64,000 bases of DNA from Allobosea robiniae (GCF_900102525.1 NZ_FNBZ01000005.1:417561-481560); one strand, 5' to 3'. Counted from the first letter of the stretch, positions 34,850 through 43,087 are shown. Notes: generated by a model not told the origin, from the sequence alone. Numbers and translations are program-made.

Positions 34850-36909
34850 ATCCCGCGCATCTTCGCCCTAACGTCGACCTTTGGACCTCCAGAGGGCGCT
34901 CGCGTGTCTTCGGAAGCACAGATCGGCCAGGCCGACCGCTCGAACTGTCCGAGAAGCGCGTTCGGGATGAAGCGGGTGCGATTGGCATACACATGCCGGT
35001 CGCCGGTCGCGGACTGCCCATGCGTAAAGAAGCGCTGCGGCACGACGAGATGCAGGTCGTCCTTGGCCCGTGTCATCGCGACATACAGCAGGCGCCGCTC
35101 CTCCTCGATCTCGTCCCTGGCGCCGGCGCCAAGGTCGATCGGAATGCAGCCGTCGACCGTGTTCATGACGAAGACTGACTTCCATTCCTGCCCCTTGGCT
35201 GAATGGATCGTCGACAAGATCAGATAGTCCTCATCGAGATGCGGCACGCCGGCTTGGTCACTGGTTGTGTCGGGCGGATCCAGCGTCAGTTCGGTCAGGA
35301 AGCGCTCTCGCGATGGGTAGCCGCTGGCGATCTGCTCCAGTTGCACGAGATCGGCTTGCCTCGTGCTGGCATCCTCGTGGATGCGCTCCAGGTGAGGTTC
35401 ATACCATCGGCGGGCACGCTCGATCTCGGCTGGCCAACCGGCAGAGCCGGCGCGCAACTCCCCGATCGCGGTTACGAACGCGCCCCAGTCTTCGCCGGAT
35501 CGAGGTGGAGCCGGGGCGCTATCGAGGGATTCGATCGGCGCCGACGCCTGCGCCATATGCTCAAGGACGCGCTGCGCCGATGTCGGCCCAACACCGGGCA
35601 GGAGCTGCAGCACCCGAAAGCCAGCCACTTTGTCACGCGGGTTCTCGACGAAGCGCAGGAGCGCCAGCAGATCCTTGATATGAGCGCTGTCGAGGAACTT
35701 CAGACCGCCGAATTTGACGAACGGGATATTCCGGCGCGTGAGCTCGATTTCGAGCGGGCCGCTGTGATGGGAGGCTCGAAACAGCACCGCCTGCTGTTTC
35801 AGCGTCGAGCCGCCCTCGCGGTTCTCCAGTACCTTCTCCGCGATGAAACGCGCCTGATCAGCCTCATCTCGAACATGAACGAGCTGCGGCTGTGATCCGG
35901 CTGCACGATCGGTCCAGAGGTTCTTGGTGAAGCGCTCCGCTGCCAGATCGATCACCGCATTCGCTGCCGAGAGGATCGCGCTGGTCGAGCGGTAGTTCTG
36001 GTCGAGCGTGATGATTTCGGCCGGCGGCACGAAAGCGGACGGAAAGTCGAGGATGTTGCGGACGGTCGCCGCGCGGAACGAATAGATCGACTGAGCATCG
36101 TCGCCCACGACCGTCAGACCGCGGCCATCGGGTTTGAGCGCGAGCAGGATTGAGGATTGGAGACGGTTGGTATCCTGGTACTCGTCGACCATGACATGAT
36201 CGAAGCGCGCGCCGATATCAGCCGCGATGTCGGGATCAGTCATCGCCTGCGCCCAGTAGAGCAGTAAATCATCATAATCGAGGACGTTCTGTTGCTGCTT
36301 CGCGTCGACATAGGCGGCGAACAGGTCCTTCAGCTCGGCCGCCCAGGCAACACACCACGGGTAGGACTGCCCAAGAACCTCCTCGATCGGCCGCTCGGCA
36401 TTCACGCAGCGCGAATAAATCGCCAGACAGGTGCCTTTCGTCGGAAACCGTGTCTCCGTCTTGGAGAAGCCGAGTTCGTGGCGGACCAGGTTCATCTGGT
36501 CGGCGGAGTCTTCCCGATCATGGATCGTGAACGCGGGATCAAGACCAAGCTGATCGGCACAATCGCGCAGGAGCCGCGCTCCGATACCATGAAATGTGCC
36601 GGCCCAACTGAGGGCGTCGGTCAGGACGCCAGCGCCCTCCCCGAGGACTTTGCGGGTGATCCGCTCAACGCGCTTCGCCATTTCGCCGGCTGCCCGGCGA
36701 GAGAAAGTCATTAGCAGGATCCGCCGCGGATCGGCGCCGCTGACCATGAGATGAGCGACACGATGCGCTAACGTGTTGGTTTTGCCGGAGCCTGCCCCGG
36801 CAATCACAAGCAGGGGGGATGCCGTCACGGCGCCGACACCATGGGTCACCGCGCGCCGCTGTGCCGAATTGAGAGCGTCGAGATAGCCGATTGGGGAGAC
36901 GGCATTCAT
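34840..36909 (-). CDS. UvrD/PcrA-like ATP-dependent DNA helicase
   Basis: 689 aa superfamily 1A helicase. Motif I AGAGSGKT at about residues 37-44, motif Ia LMTFSRRAAGEMAKRV, motif II VDEYQDTN, motif III GDDAQSIYSFRAA, motif IV LDQNYRS, motif V TIHSAKGQEW, motif VI VAMTRAKD. About 690 aa is a typical Rep/UvrD size, so it is probably whole. Start overlaps the stop of a small upstream gene (ATGA 36906-36909). The operon begins next to a LexA box at 37146, so SOS induction is expected. Confidence 0.93.
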   Translation of the reverse strand: MNAVSPIGYLDALNSAQRRAVTHGVGAVTASPLLVIAGAGSGKTNTLAHRVAHLMVSGADPRRILLMTFSRRAAGEMAKRVERITRKVLGEGAGVLTDALSWAGTFHGIGARLLRDCADQLGLDPAFTIHDREDSADQMNLVRHELGFSKTETRFPTKGTCLAIYSRCVNAERPIEEVLGQSYPWCVAWAAELKDLFAAYVDAKQQQNVLDYDDLLLYWAQAMTDPDIAADIGARFDHVMVDEYQDTNRLQSSILLALKPDGRGLTVVGDDAQSIYSFRAATVRNILDFPSAFVPPAEIITLDQNYRSTSAILSAANAVIDLAAERFTKNLWTDRAAGSQPQLVHVRDEADQARFIAEKVLENREGGSTLKQQAVLFRASHHSGPLEIELTRRNIPFVKFGGLKFLDSAHIKDLLALLRFVENPRDKVAGFRVLQLLPGVGPTSAQRVLEHMAQASAPIESLDSAPAPPRSGEDWGAFVTAIGELRAGSAGWPAEIERARRWYEPHLERIHEDASTRQADLVQLEQIASGYPSRERFLTELTLDPPDTTSDQAGVPHLDEDYLILSTIHSAKGQEWKSVFVMNTVDGCIPIDLGAGARDEIEEERRLLYVAMTRAKDDLHLVVPQRFFTHGQSATGDRHVYANRTRFIPNALLGQFERSAWPICASEDTRAPSGGPKVDVRAKMRGMWR

Positions 36910-37124
36910 GCCTTCGGCTCCCGTACCGGCCGCGCTCCCTGCGAGAACACCCCTCGAAGGAACCCGCGGGAGACCGAGCGATCAGCATCTGCCAACAGGA
37001 CATTGAAATCGTGCAAAACGGCACGTAGCGCGGCGCGCTCGCTTCCATGCTCAGCTACGAGATCATTGATCTCCCATTCGATTTCGTTCGCCTCGTCGGA
37101 ATCTTCTATTGGTTCGGCTGACAT
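36906..37124 (-). CDS. Small protein translationally coupled to the UvrD-like helicase
   Basis: 72 aa from ATG at 37124 (SAEPIEDSDEANEIEWEINDLVAEHGSERAALRAVLHDFNVLLADADRSVSRGF). It is acidic and helical, with no recognised family. The longer start at 37151 would run into the LexA box. Its stop overlaps the helicase start (ATGA), which points to joint action or joint control. Confidence 0.7.
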   Translation of the reverse strand: MSAEPIEDSDEANEIEWEINDLVAEHGSERAALRAVLHDFNVLLADADRSVSRGFLRGVFSQGARPVREPKA

Positions 37125-37145
37125 GGCTTGCGTCCTCGGGCACGA

Positions 37146-37160
37146 GAACATTATGAGAAC
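37146..37160. promoter_or_regulatory. LexA (SOS) box between divergent genes
   Basis: GAAC (37146-37149), a 7-nt spacer, then GAAC (37157-37160). This direct repeat is the reverse complement of GTTC-N7-GTTC, the alphaproteobacterial LexA consensus. It lies 21 nt before the start of the helicase operon (minus strand) and 23 nt before the 84-aa gene (plus strand), so it may control both. Seen directly; LexA binding is inferred. Confidence 0.65.
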
Positions 37161-37183
37161 AAACCAACCCGAGGAGTCAAGCC

Positions 37184-37438
37184 ATGGCCAGCGTCGACAC
37201 GTTCTTCCTCCAGCCCTTCAAGACGCACCGGAAGCGTCTGGTGCCTGGCCTGCGGGTGCTCGCGAAGACGAAGCATCATGCTCTGAATGAAGGCGAGCGC
37301 CTCGGCCGAACCGCCGAAGGCGTGGCGGTTATCCACGTGACCGCAGATGACGAAACTGGCGAAGTCAGCGCGCTCGACGTCCTGGCGCGCCGTGGCGCGA
37401 TCCCCGAGGAGTTCGAGGAGCAGATCAGGGCGTTGTGA
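37184..37438 (+). CDS. 84-aa conserved small protein, copy 1
   Basis: 84 aa: begins ASVDTFFLQPFKTHRKRLVP and ends IPEEFEEQIRAL. A paralog (52727-52981) shares about three quarters of its residues. Nothing resembling a catalytic motif is visible; the C-terminal half (GVAVIHVTADDETGEVSALDVLARRG) looks like a small alpha/beta fold. GAGGAG lies before the ATG. Together with the LexA box it may be DNA-damage induced. Function unknown. Confidence 0.8.
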   Translation: MASVDTFFLQPFKTHRKRLVPGLRVLAKTKHHALNEGERLGRTAEGVAVIHVTADDETGEVSALDVLARRGAIPEEFEEQIRAL

Positions 37439-37441
37439 AGC

Positions 37442-37765
37442 ATGAGAGCAAGGGGTCAACCGAGCGACACGCAGATCAACCGCGACTTTCCGCATCAGGT
37501 AGCGGTCCCACTCTTTGAAGGGCGCGGCCTCGGCTACTTCAATTCGTCGGGACCTCTGTCGAGCCTCTGCCCGCGTCGCTTTAAAGTTGGCGATGGGGCG
37601 CGAAGCTATGAGGCCTACTGCTTCGGCGATCGGGATCAGGCGGAGCAATTTCGCGAGGCAATCAAGGGCGAGGATTTCGATCCCCGCGATCGCGTCGGCG
37701 CGATATGGCACCGCGGCCGAGGTAAGCGGCGAGATGCCAGTCGCGCTCGAAAAGGATATTGGTAG
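37442..37765 (+). CDS. Hypothetical protein following the 84-aa gene
   Basis: 107 aa, starting 3 nt after the previous stop. Central region RRFKVGDGARSYEAYCFGDRDQAEQFREAIKGEDFDPRDRVG is amphipathic; the tail is basic (RGRGKRRDASRARK). No family recognised. Co-transcription with the 84-aa gene is likely. Confidence 0.5.
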   Translation: MRARGQPSDTQINRDFPHQVAVPLFEGRGLGYFNSSGPLSSLCPRRFKVGDGARSYEAYCFGDRDQAEQFREAIKGEDFDPRDRVGAIWHRGRGKRRDASRARKGYW

Positions 37766-37885
37766 CGAGCCCGCCTCAGAGATTCGCAGAGGCCTTTCCC
37801 ACCCGACAATCCGCCGCACGTCTTCTCGATCCTCTCCAGCCGGGAGGTCTCGACCTGGTCGGAAGAGTGGAGGCACGAATGCGAG

Positions 37886-38080
37886 ATGCGGCTCCTTGAC
37901 GGCCTGCCGCTCCGCGAACGGAACGACGCGCTGGACGGCGTGAAGGATGGGCTGAAGGGTATGAAGGCGTTCCGGGCGATGCCTGTGTGGCTCAACTCCG
38001 GACGGAAATTGAAGATCGCGCTCGGCACTGCGTCGCCGCGCCGGGCCCTTGACCACTTCCGCCGGCAGGCCCAGCCCTAA
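37886..38080 (+). CDS. Hypothetical protein, possibly N-terminally truncated
   Basis: 64 aa from the ATG at 37886. The reading frame is open from about 37766 and the preceding codons also look coding (HVFSILSSREVSTWSEEWRHECEMRLL), resembling small rhizobial proteins that start near SREV-TWSEEWRHECE. No ATG exists there, so the gene is either truncated or starts on a rare codon. Function unknown. Confidence 0.4.
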   Translation: MRLLDGLPLRERNDALDGVKDGLKGMKAFRAMPVWLNSGRKLKIALGTASPRRALDHFRRQAQP

Positions 38081-38154
38081 AAACCCGACCCGCACACATC
38101 GAATGCTACTCCGCAACGCAACGCGAATCGGCGGCCAATGAAATCGCTCCGTGA

Positions 38155-38286
38155 TTACGATCGAGCACCGGGCGAAATAAGCGAGGGTAAGAAATACCCG
38201 AGGTATGCGAATGCCGAAAGCACCGCGATCAGGATAAGCCACGCCCCGAGGCGACTTGGTATCGAGCGCGAGGTACTCGCCTGCAC
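38155..38286 (-). CDS. Possible 43-aa membrane protein
   Basis: With GTG at 38286 as start, the frame gives a basic N-terminus (QASTSRSIPSRLG) and one hydrophobic helix (AWLILIAVLSAFAYLGYFL). The frame is open further upstream, but that part has no protein-like character. Weak support. Confidence 0.3.
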   Translation of the reverse strand: MQASTSRSIPSRLGAWLILIAVLSAFAYLGYFLPSLISPGARS

Positions 38287-38770
38287 CAACAATCGCAGCA
38301 CCCCGCGAATAGGCAAAAAACGCGAAGGAGCTAAAGAAGAAGCGTGGGCGCCGTCATCGCTCGCCACACGCCCGGCGCCGTCGGCAGATCGCTCGGTGTC
38401 CTGCTCATGCTGGTCCACTCGCGTCCACCATACCTTTTCGGTCGACCATCTCTTTGCGGTGGCCAGGAGCAAAACGGGATCGAGAGGGAATCGTTCCAAG
38501 GCTATATGGAGATCGATTGCTCGCTAGGATCGGACTTGGTTCTGAACAAAACCCCGCCGGGATCACCGACGGGGTTTGTGGGCCTCCGGCCCTTGCTCAG
38601 CCGAGAAGGCGAGCGCTACTGAATTTCCTAGCCTACCGGCCGATCGGTCGCTGCCGGTACATCCGCGGCTCGCGTCCAGATCGGCGGTAGAGAGTGGCGC
38701 GGCTTCACTGGCATGGGAGCCGCGCGGCAGCATAACAATGAAATCGCGGATAGGTTCCGGCGGCACAAAC
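38287..38770. other. Gene-free stretch with a hairpin
   Basis: No convincing gene. AAACCCCG (38549-38556) and CGGGGTTT (38570-38577) form an 8-bp hairpin with a 13-nt loop, a terminator-like structure without a clear T run on either side. Confidence 0.45.
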
Positions 38771-39106
38771 CTAGTTCGGCGTTTTATTGCGATCGGGATC
38801 GAGAGCCTTTGCCACCGCATCAACCGCGGCGTCAGCTTCAGCATCCAATTGGGCAGCCTTAGCGCGCCCTTCGTCAGCGGTTTCGCCGCGGAATTTGAGC
38901 GAGGCGTGATAAATTTTCTTGCCGGCAATGTCTTCAACATCGGCCGTCAGATCGACGGAGTTGCCGTTAGGTAAGACCTCATGCACCATATCGGCCAGCG
39001 CCTCCTGTGCCGCGTCCGTTGCGGCCTTGTCGTCGGCGAAATCTAGAGGATTGTCTCCCCGGTCGACCTTTTTCCCGTCATCGGTCGTGAAACGATATTT
39101 CGGCAT
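38771..39106 (-). CDS. DUF6894 family protein
   Basis: 111 aa. Starts PKYRFTTDDGKKVDRGDNPLDFADDKAATDAAQEALADMVHEVLPNG, the pattern of DUF6894, a small family of unknown function common in Bosea, Methylobacterium and Bradyrhizobium. GGAG precedes the ATG. The Ala/Asp-rich helical tail is longer than usual. Confidence 0.78.
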   Translation of the reverse strand: MPKYRFTTDDGKKVDRGDNPLDFADDKAATDAAQEALADMVHEVLPNGNSVDLTADVEDIAGKKIYHASLKFRGETADEGRAKAAQLDAEADAAVDAVAKALDPDRNKTPN

Positions 39107-39239
39107 GTCGCACTCCGTAGCCGTAAGGCCGAATGGCCTCCTGGCTGCCGAACGGGCGCGTCAGAGCTTGGTTCCGCGCCACGCGTCGAACCTCCTCCGA
39201 TCTACCAGTAGCCAACAGCGCTCGTACGAGTCGTTCCGG

Positions 39240-39461
39240 TTAGGCTGCGACGTCGCGATCTAGGTGAAACATGACATTCTTCGCGAGATCTTCTTCATCG
39301 AGCGCCAGAGGTGCGAACCCAGCCACCATATAAGCAATGCGCTCGCGCTCTTTGTCTCGGTCGTGCTCTGGCACTGAGTCCTTGATAACGTTCCATACTG
39401 CTTCCAACGCGGCATATGCCCGAGCGAGATCCGCAGGATCGTTGAGAGACGAAAATGGCAT
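39240..39461 (-). CDS. Small hypothetical protein
   Basis: 73 aa from ATG at 39461, chosen because GGAGGAAGGAG lies just upstream. PFSSLNDPADLARAYAALEAVWNVIKDSVPEHDRDKERERIAYMVAGFAPLALDEEDLAK is probably all-helical, with a conserved DRDKERERIAYMVA segment seen in small rhizobial proteins. Function unknown. Confidence 0.6.
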   Translation of the reverse strand: MPFSSLNDPADLARAYAALEAVWNVIKDSVPEHDRDKERERIAYMVAGFAPLALDEEDLAKNVMFHLDRDVAA

Positions 39462-39608
39462 TGCTCCTTCCTCCAAAGCCGTTTCGCAGAAGATGATTTA
39501 GGAGCAGCTATTCATCCTTCAAGAGATGAAAATTGGTTGCAAATAACCGGGAACGCCGTGGCCCGCCGGCAGTTGAACCACCATCAATCTTTGGGGTGAG
39601 ATTTCGCC

Positions 39609-39842
39609 ATGGTTGCGTTGCAGGATCCCGTCGCCCCCCAGCCACCGCGCAATCGCCGCGAGCTCTATCGCGAGAAATGCCAGGACGAGGATGGCAATCG
39701 CTTCACCGTCATCGTCTGGCAGAACAAGCCCGGCCTATCGACCGTCTCCTACTCCCTCGCAGACGGCACACCGGTCCATTACGAGGACGAGTGCTACTTC
39801 GCGACGCCGACGGGGAAGATGCTGACCCGGTGCGAGGATTAA
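39609..39842 (+). CDS. Small hypothetical protein
   Basis: 77 aa. GGGGTGAG precedes the ATG. NRRELYREKCQDEDGNRFTVIVWQNKPGLSTVSYSLADGTPVHYEDECYF looks like a compact beta-rich domain. No family name can be given. It converges on the PilZ gene 3 nt away. Confidence 0.55.
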   Translation: MVALQDPVAPQPPRNRRELYREKCQDEDGNRFTVIVWQNKPGLSTVSYSLADGTPVHYEDECYFATPTGKMLTRCED

Positions 39843-39845
39843 CCG

Positions 39846-40112
39846 CTAATCCTCGAAAGCGATGCCTATCGAGGTTTCATCCCGCCATTTCACCAGAGCA
39901 GAGCGCTCCCGACGTAAGATATTGGCGACGACGCGCACGCGTCCCTCGATCTCGACACCCGCTGGTACACGGAGCATTGCCCCACCTGCTGATAGATCGC
40001 GGATGATGCAGCTGTAGACCGCGCCTTCATCCGTGACGAGCCTCGCCATCTCAACCATCCGATTGCGTTTTGATGTTCGGGGGAATTCAGCCATGCGGCG
40101 GCTATAGGACAT
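39846..40112 (-). CDS. PilZ domain protein
   Basis: 88 aa. A PilZ fold with the RxxxR-like element (KRNRMVEMAR), the following strand GAVYSCIIRDLSAGGAMLRVP (D/N-x-S-x-x-G motif) and a closing IGIAFED. PilZ domains bind cyclic di-GMP. Starts at ATG 40112 or 40094 are both possible. Single-domain PilZ proteins are frequent in this order. Confidence 0.8.
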   Translation of the reverse strand: MSYSRRMAEFPRTSKRNRMVEMARLVTDEGAVYSCIIRDLSAGGAMLRVPAGVEIEGRVRVVANILRRERSALVKWRDETSIGIAFED

Positions 40113-40301
40113 CGATGCCAGAGGTGAAATGACCTAGCCTGGCCCCAGGCGGGGGGCAGAAGGCGGCCGAGATTGCTGAGGCACGCCTTCGCCAGTGAGA
40201 TACCGCGCATGAAATCGGGATGATTTCTCAAAATAAAATGAAATCCTCGCTAGTGAAAACCACAATCTGTGCGCACAAAAATCGTCTGAAGCGCGCTTTG
40301 G

Positions 40302-40330
40302 TTGACATTTCAATTTATGAAATGTAAGCT
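40302..40330 (+). promoter_or_regulatory. Sigma-70-type promoter of the cold-shock gene
   Basis: TTGACA (40302-40307), a 17-bp spacer, then TAAGCT (40325-40330). The spacer contains a perfect inverted repeat CATTTCA-ATTTA-TGAAATG (40306-40324). Transcription from here would give a 5' leader of about 130 nt, typical for cspA-type genes. Confidence 0.65.
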
Positions 40331-40470
40331 ACTTTATCGAGATTGCTTGGACGGTCGTTGTTATTTTCGCGCTTTGCCGCGGCTCTGATAAACTCCCCCT
40401 TTCGAAATCGTTCTGAACTCGCCGTACGTCTTGTCGGCGAGCGACAGGTGTAGCCAAAGGAGGGTTTCTC

Positions 40471-40680
40471 ATGACCACCGGCACAGTTAAATGGTTCAAT
40501 TCCACCAAGGGTTTCGGCTTCATCCAGCCCGATGACGGCAGCCAGGATGTGTTCGTACACATCTCCGCTGTCGAACGCGCTGGGATGCGGGACCTGCAGG
40601 AAGGCCAAAAGCTGGGATACGAAGTCGCTCGCGACAACAAATCTGGCAAGATGGCTGCAGAACAGCTCCAGACTGCGTGA
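40471..40680 (+). CDS. cspA: Cold-shock protein, CspA family
   Basis: 69 aa single cold-shock domain. RNP1 KGFGFI and RNP2 VFVHIS are both present ([36 protein letters not shown]). Binds single-stranded RNA and DNA as a chaperone. AAGGAGG lies 9 nt before the ATG. Has its own promoter and a rho-independent terminator, so it is a single-gene unit. Confidence 0.97.
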   Translation: MTTGTVKWFNSTKGFGFIQPDDGSQDVFVHISAVERAGMRDLQEGQKLGYEVARDNKSGKMAAEQLQTA

Positions 40681-40738
40681 TCTGGCAATCGTCGCCGTTG
40701 ACCACGGATGTACTGGCACCAGCGACTTTAGCCACTCG

Positions 40739-40770
40739 AAAGGCCGGGCACTTGCTCGGCCTTTTTGTTT
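40739..40770 (+). terminator. Rho-independent terminator after cspA
   Basis: AAAGGCCG (40739-40746) pairs with CGGCCTTT (40757-40764) around a 10-nt loop and is followed by TTGTTTT. It starts 58 nt after the cspA stop. Confidence 0.85.
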
Positions 40771-40785
40771 TCAATTTAACTGCGA

Positions 40786-41031
40786 ATGGAAATGGTAGTG
40801 TTCGAACTTTCAAAACAGCGCTTAACCGCCGACAATCAGTTCTTGAAGATTCAGACGCGGGCTCTCTCTCGCGCGAGGATTATGTCCGAAACGGAAAAGC
40901 TGACCCAGCAGCGCGAAGACAACATGCTCAAACTGCGCGGGCTCCGTCTGGCGAACGAGACCAGTGTTAAGCAGGCGGGGCTCGCAGCGCAGATCAAGAT
41001 GAAATCGCGGAGGCGTCCGGGCTTCAAATAG
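40786..41031 (+). CDS. Small charged helical protein, family member 1
   Basis: 81 aa. FELSKQRLTADNQFLKIQTRALSRARIMSETEKLTQQREDNMLKLRGLRLANE is strongly helical. It aligns with the 70-aa protein at 55374-55586 over FLK-QT-LSR-R-LSETE-QRE-LK-RL. Family of unknown function. Follows the cspA terminator directly. Confidence 0.6.
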   Translation: MEMVVFELSKQRLTADNQFLKIQTRALSRARIMSETEKLTQQREDNMLKLRGLRLANETSVKQAGLAAQIKMKSRRRPGFK

Positions 41032-41140
41032 CCCTAGATCTGCTGGGCGGCCGATGTATTCACCGGTCAGGAGGGTCCGAAGCGATAAAGGCGGCAACCA
41101 CTCAAAAGACATAGACAAGCCATGTGGAAGGAGCAGGATC

Positions 41141-41220
41141 GGCGCTGCAGTTGTCTCCATCCGCTTTTTGGAAATGACCGCTGGCGGCGCGCATTGACGC
41201 CGCCTAGGCGGAGACCTGTC
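41141..41220 (+). promoter_or_regulatory. Structured 5' leader, copy 1 (SD-sequestering)
   Basis: GTCTCC (41153-41158) is complementary to GGAGAC (41210-41215), which is the Shine-Dalgarno of the gene at 41221. Between them are a conserved TGGAAATGACCG block and a perfect 7-bp GC hairpin (GGCGGCG 41183-41189 with CGCCGCC 41198-41204). The same layout precedes the paralog at 54624. A 7-codon frame (ATG 41174 to TGA 41197) lies inside. Probably a translation-control element; mechanism inferred. Confidence 0.55.
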
Positions 41221-41472
41221 ATGCATACCGGAAAAGGCTCTTTGGTCCTGCGCAATGGGCGCAGGCTCCCTCTCACCTTCCAGTTTGGCAGAAACTACGA
41301 CGAGACCCGCGCAGGCCATCTTCTCTGCGATACATCCGCACTCGACCCGGCATTGCTGCAGGATCGGCTGCATGTCGTTTGCGATGACGGAACTGCTATC
41401 GTCGTTGCGGTGATGCACTCCAGTGATCGACATCTGGCGGTCACAGGGCGGGTTCTGGCGGCCGCGGCCTGA
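41221..41472 (+). CDS. Small conserved protein with structured leader, copy 1
   Basis: 83 aa from ATG at 41221. HTGKGSLVLRNGRRLPLTFQFGRNYDETRAGHLLCDTSALDPALLQDRLHVVCDDGTAIVVAVMHSSDRHLAVTGR is a beta-rich domain. The paralog at 54624 shares GSLRSGRRL, FG, G-LLCDT, DP and DR-AV-GR positions; a decayed third copy lies at 51915-52011. Family function unknown. Confidence 0.7.
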   Translation: MHTGKGSLVLRNGRRLPLTFQFGRNYDETRAGHLLCDTSALDPALLQDRLHVVCDDGTAIVVAVMHSSDRHLAVTGRVLAAAA

Positions 41473-41710
41473 TAAAGCTCTGCCATCATAAGTAGATGCG
41501 CGGAAGGCAGCGTAGCCATTGGATCGGCCCAGCGACGGCGAAGTGCCCATCACCGCGTCAGCGATCGAGCCAAGCCAAAATCAAACACTGCCCGGACCAA
41601 GGAAGCTCAAATGCAGCGTACCCCGAAAACTGGATAATTACGCGGTGGCTGCATCATACGCGCAAACGCATGCGTCCGGATCGATGCTGTGGGAACCGGG
41701 GTGCTATCCG

Positions 41711-41977
41711 ATGAAGATGCTTCCGATGGCCGGGATCGCGGCGGCAATGGGATTCGCCGGCCTGAGCGGCTTGACTAGGTCAGACGCTGTCTGGGCCAGG
41801 CTGTCCCCGTCCTGCCAGGTCAAGGGAAACATCAGCATCAATACGGGGGAAAGCATTTACCACGTCCCCGGCCAGCGCCGTTATCTGGAGACGAATATCA
41901 GTCCGCAACATGGCGAGCGCTGGTTCTGCACGGCGGCGGAAGCGGAAAGCGCCGGTTGGCGACCCGCGAGAAACTGA
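41711..41977 (+). CDS. Exported small protein with sunset-type C-terminal domain
   Basis: 88 aa from ATG at 41711 (41684 is possible). Hydrophobic signal peptide MKMLPMAGIAAAMGFAGLSG, then CQVKGNISINTGESIYHVPGQRRYLETNISPQHGERWFCTAAEAESAGWRPAR, the 'sunset' domain pattern (KGN-I-G-IYHVPG-Y-GERWFCTEAEA-AGWR) found attached to secreted nucleases and as stand-alone exported proteins. Role unknown. Confidence 0.72.
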   Translation: MKMLPMAGIAAAMGFAGLSGLTRSDAVWARLSPSCQVKGNISINTGESIYHVPGQRRYLETNISPQHGERWFCTAAEAESAGWRPARN

Positions 41978-42020
41978 GGCGGTTGCGCTGAAGTCAAAGG
42001 CGCCAAAGCTTACTCGCCCA

Positions 42021-42077
42021 CTAGGCGATGGCTGCCACGGCCATCATGCTCACGGCAACAATCAGCGCGTCATCCAT
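42021..42077 (-). CDS. Possible 18-aa hydrophobic peptide
   Basis: ATG at 42077 with AGGAG upstream (inside the end of the preceding small frame) reads DDALIVAVSMMAVAAIA, one short hydrophobic stretch. Very small; supported only by the ribosome-binding site and hydrophobicity. Confidence 0.25.
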   Translation of the reverse strand: MDDALIVAVSMMAVAAIA

Positions 42078-42081
42078 CGGT

Positions 42082-42159
42082 TCACTCCTGCGGCTCGGCG
42101 ATGTAGAAGCCGAATGCTGAAGCGCAGGTCAGAACGACGCCGATCTCTAGCAAGCCCAT
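42082..42159 (-). CDS. Possible 25-aa membrane peptide
   Basis: ATG at 42159 opens GLLEIGVVLTCASAFGFYIAEPQE, a single hydrophobic helix with an acidic end. Its last codons include the AGGAG of the 18-aa frame downstream. The pair is reminiscent of small membrane peptides; weak support. Confidence 0.3.
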   Translation of the reverse strand: MGLLEIGVVLTCASAFGFYIAEPQE

Positions 42160-42362
42160 TGTAGCCTCCAACCTGACGATGGAAGAGCAACCGCCCGGAA
42201 CTGGCCATTGTTCCGCCGCGGGTCGGGCGAACATCGCATTCAGCAAAGAGGAAGAGATCGGCTGGCGAACGCCTCGATCGGAAGCCGCCGGTACATCCGC
42301 CACGAGCTCCGATCGAAGGCGGAAGAAGCGAACCGGCACCGAATCCCCGCCGCTCATCGGCA

Positions 42363-42533
42363 TCAAATGCACCTTGACGGGCGGTAGCCCAATGCCCGTG
42401 CTTGCTTGCGGCGCTCTTTGCGTGCCAGCGAGTTCAGGTGCTCCCACTGGCGGAGCGATGCCCATAATTTCAAGTCATAGGTTGGGGGCTGCACCAACTG
42501 GCTTTCGTTCGTGGCCGGATTGATCTCGCTCAA
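42363..42533 (-). CDS. Possible 56-aa basic protein
   Basis: The frame opens at 42557 and could start at TTG 42533 (GAGGG upstream). It reads SEINPATNESQLVQPPTYDLKLWASLRQWEHLNSLARKERRKQARALGYRPSRCI, whose helical RQWEHLNSLARKERRKQARAL segment looks like real protein. No family known. Confidence 0.35.
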   Translation of the reverse strand: MSEINPATNESQLVQPPTYDLKLWASLRQWEHLNSLARKERRKQARALGYRPSRCI

Positions 42534-43087
42534 GCCGCCCTCGTTATCGTCGGTGCATCATTCGATGCCGGACCCTAGGCCCTCGTGGTGCGACGAGCCC
42601 TGTCAAAAGACAGAAGCGTGGGAAAACGAAAAAAGCCCCGCCAGCCGGAGCTGCCGGGGTCAGGTAATCGTGGTGTGAGGGTGAGCCCGCCACGCGCGGA
42701 GCGTCACGCCGGTTCCCTGTCCGCTGGATTTCGGAGAAAGTGGGAGCGTCGGAGGCCGCAGCGCTATGCGGGCCTCGAGGGCGAACAGCGGTTACCGCCT
42801 TGGATCTCGAGGGCAATCGCATTGCTCTCCGGCAGCAAGGAAGCGCACGGCAGCTGAGGAAATAGCGAGCCGCAGAACGGTGCGGCCGGCAAAGATGATC
42901 TTGCCGGCTGCGCCGAAGAGCTAAACGCATTTGGTTGGTAGCGAGGCTCTCTCCGACCGCGAGGTCGTTTAGCGCCAAGTGCAGACATTAAGGCATCACC
43001 GGAAAGCAGACATTGGATGATCAATTCCAGTCTCGCTGTAAACCCTTATCCAGATGAGCTGCCGTACTCGGGCAGTAGCCCAACCCT
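42534..43087. other. Gene-poor stretch with repeat-like fragments
   Basis: Frames of 90-144 codons exist on both strands but none is protein-like. On the minus strand a terminator-like hairpin (CCCCG/CGGGG and CAGC/GCTG arms, about 42633-42660) is followed by a T run. Pieces around 42985-43020 (AATGTCTGC, AAGCAGACATT) resemble scattered intergenic repeats of Hyphomicrobiales genomes. Confidence 0.45.

Noticed and set aside
42544..42978. 144-codon minus-strand frame in the gap before the peptide ATPase
   Set aside because: Contains a strong terminator hairpin with T run in its body and has no protein-like pattern.
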